DNA of 8,019 bases, from contig PLSH01000382.1 of assembly GCA_003165095.1 (NCBI GenBank), forward strand, positions 1-8,019, in the 5' to 3' direction. Of this stretch, positions 5,664 to 8,019 are shown piece after piece. Position 1 is the stretch's first letter. Every line of letters begins with the position of its first letter. Both the position numbers and the translations under genes were made by a program. The stretch comes from Acidobacteriaceae bacterium (GTDB lineage: Bacteria > Acidobacteriota > Terriglobia > Terriglobales > Acidobacteriaceae). Below the pieces are notes generated by a model. The model saw only the letters and a program-made list of their open reading frames with translations. It searched no databases and was not told where the DNA came from.

Positions 5664-6653
5664 ATGCTCGATCGCAAATGTCCGACCTTTCTGCTCGCAT
5701 CTCCCGAACCCGCTCTCCTGGCTGCCATCGAGCCTGTGCTGCTGGCAGCAGGATCGCGGGTGGAGGTGGTTCTTTCCGCGCAGGCCGCCCTGGCCTCGAT
5801 GACCGCATCCGCGCCACCCGGCCTGGCCCTGCTCGACGCAAACCTGCCCGGCATGGAGATGGGACAGTTGCTGGCCGGGGTACGCTCCCACGAAAACGGC
5901 AAGCGGTTCCCGATTGTCCTGATTTCGGACACTGTCACCGGGGAATGGATTGAGCGGCTCTCAGAAGGTGTGATTGACGACCTGATTCTCTGTTCCGCCG
6001 AACCCTCTTACTGGCAACTGCGGCTCGACCTGGTGTGGCGCGCGTATCGCGTGACGCACGAACTCGATGTTCTTCGCGAATCCGCGGCGATCAACGCGCA
6101 ACTGGACCCCCTGACCGGCGTTTACAACCGCGAGGCGTTGCTGGCGATGTTGTTTCGGGAGACGGACCGCGTGCAGCGTCTGAAGAGCTCGATGTGTTTG
6201 CTGCTTTTCGATATCGACGACTTCGGCCATTGGAATTCGCGGCTCGGCATGGATGCCTGCGACGAACTGCTTTGCCGGATCGTGGCAAGAACCACGCGCC
6301 TGTTGCGCAGCTACGACCTGCTGGGGCGTCCTGGGATGGATGAGTTCCTGGTCGCGCTGCCGGGCTGCGGCAAGCTCAACGCCGCCATGCTGGCAGAACG
6401 GGTGCGCCTGGGCGTCTTCAGCATCCCGTTCCACGTTGCCGGCGAATCCATCCGCCTCTCGGCATGTTTCGGGGTCGCGGAAAGCCAGGGCCGATCCCCG
6501 GTGGTTGTGCTGCGCGAAGCCGAGCAGGCGCTGGGCTGGGCCAAGGAAGCGGGCCCGGAATCCATCCAGTGCTTCGGTGAAAATCAGCACCCGGCTCCCG
6601 CGCCTGTCCTGTTCTTCTCTCCAACCTCCGGGGATGAACTTCTGGCGTGGTAG
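5664..6653 (+). CDS. Degenerate REC-GGDEF signalling protein
   Basis: Numbering here is from the upstream in-frame ATG at 5637; ATG 5664 (Met10) is preferred because GGGAG at 5649-5653 precedes it. Residues 16-140 form a response-regulator-like domain. The phosphoacceptor Asp67 is present in LALLDANLPG, but the acidic pair at strand one reads S-P-E and the conserved Lys is missing. After a coiled linker (about 141-155), DPLTGVYNREAL (157-168) opens the GGDEF domain. FDIDDFGHWN (191-200) keeps the metal-binding Asp192, but the usual K, N-D and G-H-x-x-G-D positions are altered. The signature motif reads G-M-D-E-F (233-237), while R-S-Y-D (224-227) sits five residues before it, where the product-inhibition I-site lies. 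It may therefore bind c-di-GMP more than make it; activity is inferred, not seen. Confidence 0.85.
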   Translation: MLDRKCPTFLLASPEPALLAAIEPVLLAAGSRVEVVLSAQAALASMTASAPPGLALLDANLPGMEMGQLLAGVRSHENGKRFPIVLISDTVTGEWIERLSEGVIDDLILCSAEPSYWQLRLDLVWRAYRVTHELDVLRESAAINAQLDPLTGVYNREALLAMLFRETDRVQRLKSSMCLLLFDIDDFGHWNSRLGMDACDELLCRIVARTTRLLRSYDLLGRPGMDEFLVALPGCGKLNAAMLAERVRLGVFSIPFHVAGESIRLSACFGVAESQGRSPVVVLREAEQALGWAKEAGPESIQCFGENQHPAPAPVLFFSPTSGDELLAW

Positions 6654-7125
6654 AGCCGTGGCCTGGTTTTCAAATGTGGTTGTGAAATGCTCGGGACCAA
6701 CTGGGACCGCAAGGGAGAGCTGTGGGTTCGCTTTCCAGCGAACCCGCTCCAGAGGCATTATGGAAGGATTGGTTTGTTGGTGCGCCGGAATTGCGCGCTG
6801 CACGAGGCAGATACTGTTGAATGGTTACCGCGAGGGGGTGGTCGGAGATACCTCTTTGAATGCAGATTATGGGTTCGCGGGCCTTCGATACTGTCGCATA
6901 TTGCTCACATTTGAAGTTTCTTCAAGAATTCTCGAGTGAAGTACGTGGTTTATTCAAGCGAAATTGAATCCCAGCAGCGTGCAATACTGCACAGATTTCA
7001 ACTTATTGGGCTTGCCTGATTCCCTCAGGCGCCTCCACCAAAAGCGGCGGCAGCGATGCCAGTTCCCCCGGCTACGATCCTCTGAAGGCAGCGCCCTTTC
7101 ATTGCTGCCGCCGCCCATTGACCCA
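6654..7125. other. Region without intact genes
   Basis: About 470 bp after the REC-GGDEF gene. Open frames here show no recognisable protein. It holds a strong hairpin (6724-6745), a 6-bp inverted repeat TTGAAG/CTTCAA (6911-6925), and GCCTGA/TCAGGC (7014-7030). TGGGTTCGC from the hairpin recurs at 6870-6878. It may be eroded remains of the permease gene whose 3' end survives at 7126-7278. Confidence 0.5.
6724..6745. repeat. Perfect 9-bp hairpin with TTCC loop
   Basis: GGGTTCGCT (6724-6732) and AGCGAACCC (6737-6745) form a perfect stem around TTCC, 70 bp after the stop of the REC-GGDEF gene. No T tract follows, so it is not a classical terminator; it could stabilise the 3' end of the transcript or be a repeat unit. 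Confidence 0.7.
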
Positions 7126-7278
7126 CATACTTTCATCGTGTATCAGGCAACTCCGCGCGATCCGCTGGTTCTCGGCGGCGTGGTTCTGGCGATGTCGTTG
7201 CTGGGATTGCCGGCTACCTGGATTCCGGCGCAACGAGCGCTGTCGGTCAATCCGCTGATCCTGCTGCGCGAGGAGTGA
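7126..7278 (+). pseudogene. 3' remnant of FtsX/MacB-type ABC permease
   Basis: The last ~50 codons of a plus-strand frame ending in TGA at 7276-7278 read as the C-terminus of a MacB/FtsX-type permease. The pattern is Y-Q-A-T-P-R-D-P-L, then the final membrane helix LVLGGVVLAMSLLGLPATWI, then PAQRALSVNPLILLREE. That P-A-x-R-A-x-x-V-x-P-x-x-x-L-R-x-E ending is diagnostic of this family, which is expanded in Acidobacteriota as large two-permease-domain proteins of about 800 residues. Upstream in the same frame (from 6964) no MacB-like domain or helices are recognisable, so the rest of the gene has been deleted or lies elsewhere. It ends eight bases before the convergent hemW stop. No substrate can be inferred. 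Confidence 0.7.
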
Positions 7279-7286
7279 GCCGGCCC

Positions 7287-8019
7287 TCAGGAGACAAGTT
7301 CCGCATCGAGTCCCAGAAACTCCTGGAACACATCGTTCGAGAGCAGGCGGCCTTGCGCGGTGAGGCGAACCGATTGGCCGTCGAAGCTCAGAAGGCCATC
7401 TTCCTCCAGCTTCGCCACTACTCCCATGGCCCTGGCCACGGACTCGCGGCCAAACTCCCGCTCCAGCGTGGCGACCTGAACACCCTCGTTCAGCCGCAAG
7501 CCCACGAACCAGGCCTCTTCGTGCTGCTGCGCCGGCGAAAGCCATGCCGTCTCCACGCTCGACGGCCCGGCAGAATACTCCGCCAGGTCGTCGGTGGTCT
7601 TGGTTCGCAGGGCATTGGGGAGCCCCTCAGGCCGCACTTCGCGCAGCATCGACGATGCGTCCAGGCCCACGCCCAGATAGGGCCGCCTCTGCCAATAGCG
7701 AAGATTATGGCGAGACTCAAGGCCGGTGCCGCTGAAATTTGAGATTTCGTACTGCCTCAGCCCAGCGTCTTGCAAGCGCTCGATGGCCCGCTCGTACATG
7801 CTCGCAATGGTGTCGTCTTCCGGCACTTTCTGGGCATGGTAGCGCGTTCCCCCAGCCAGCATTTCGCGGCCCAGGCGCGAGTCCTCATCCACTTCGAGCA
7901 TGTACACGCTGGCGTGCGGCGCGCCACAGGCCGTCAACGCGTCAAGAGACTGCTCCCATGTAGCGGCTGTCTGGCCGGCAAGGCCCGCAATCAGGTCCAG
8001 GTTCAGGTTGGAGATGCCG
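7287..8019 (-). CDS. hemW: HemW-like radical SAM protein (3' part, runs off right edge)
   Basis: The minus-strand frame is open from the window edge (8019) to TGA at 7289-7287, giving 243 residues of the C-terminal two thirds. It shows the HemW pattern: ISNLNLDLIAGLAGQT, SVYMLEVDEDSRLG, MYERAIERLQDAGLRQYEISNFS, then S-R-H-N-L-R-Y-W and YLGVGLDASSM, followed by a winged-helix-like end. HemW is a radical-SAM relative of coproporphyrinogen III dehydrogenase (HemN) that acts as a haem chaperone for respiratory enzymes; the Cys cluster (C-x3-C-x2-C) and the Cys that distinguishes true HemN would lie beyond the right edge. In the Y-L-G-V-G-L-D-A-S-S motif the usual G-A-H-S is replaced. An internal start would give a truncated product, so the gene must begin outside the window. 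The call is firm; HemW rather than HemN is inferred from the tail. Confidence 0.88.
   Translation of the reverse strand, partial: GISNLNLDLIAGLAGQTAATWEQSLDALTACGAPHASVYMLEVDEDSRLGREMLAGGTRYHAQKVPEDDTIASMYERAIERLQDAGLRQYEISNFSGTGLESRHNLRYWQRRPYLGVGLDASSMLREVRPEGLPNALRTKTTDDLAEYSAGPSSVETAWLSPAQQHEEAWFVGLRLNEGVQVATLEREFGRESVARAMGVVAKLEEDGLLSFDGQSVRLTAQGRLLSNDVFQEFLGLDAELVS

Noticed and set aside
5961..6803. Minus-strand 280-codon open frame
   Set aside because: It is antisense to the REC-GGDEF gene in a GC-rich genome, where such shadows are common; the sense frame has clear domains.
6253..6939. Long plus-strand open frame of 228 codons
   Set aside because: It is an alternative frame of the REC-GGDEF gene, very rich in Ser, Arg, Ala and Trp, and shows no domain.
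7081..7125. Terminator between the GGDEF gene and the permease remnant
   Set aside because: GCAGC and GCTGC pair across a 10-base loop, but there is no T run and the stem is weak.

Overview
This window most likely comes from a GC-rich Acidobacteriota-type bacterium. The grounds are indirect: a futalosine-pathway menaquinone gene (mqnD), a remnant of an ABC permease of the acidobacterial orphan-permease type, and many short palindromic repeats between genes. Everything is read by eye from sequence, so family calls rest on recognised motifs, not on searches.

Layout, left to right. The left edge holds the 5' part of yceD (DUF177) on the minus strand. A gene-free stretch of about 850 bp follows. 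It carries seven copies of a 19-bp motif with a TTATAA core, five direct and two inverted, at strikingly regular spacings. Next comes a compact plus-strand operon of three overlapping genes (1244-2782): a RelE/HigB-like putative toxin, an XRE-family helix-turn-helix protein, and a 223-residue protein of unknown function. Two 16-bp inverted-repeat operators sit 37 bp apart in front of it, the second over the ribosome binding site. The operon is visibly lower in GC than its neighbours and looks like acquired cargo. About 600 bp of interspersed palindromic repeats follow.

The housekeeping block on the plus strand is then cutA, a 52-residue single-pass membrane protein, bioY (biotin uptake S component) and mqnD (1,4-dihydroxy-6-naphthoate synthase). 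After a 200-bp gap comes a REC-GGDEF protein in which both domains are degenerate. A region without intact genes (6654-7286) contains a perfect 9-bp hairpin and the last ~50 codons of an FtsX/MacB-type permease. The right edge holds the 3' part of hemW on the minus strand.

The housekeeping genes do not form one pathway; they touch metal tolerance, biotin uptake, quinone synthesis and haem handling. The accessory interest lies in the three-gene operon, whose third gene I cannot assign, and in the 19-bp repeat cluster upstream of it.
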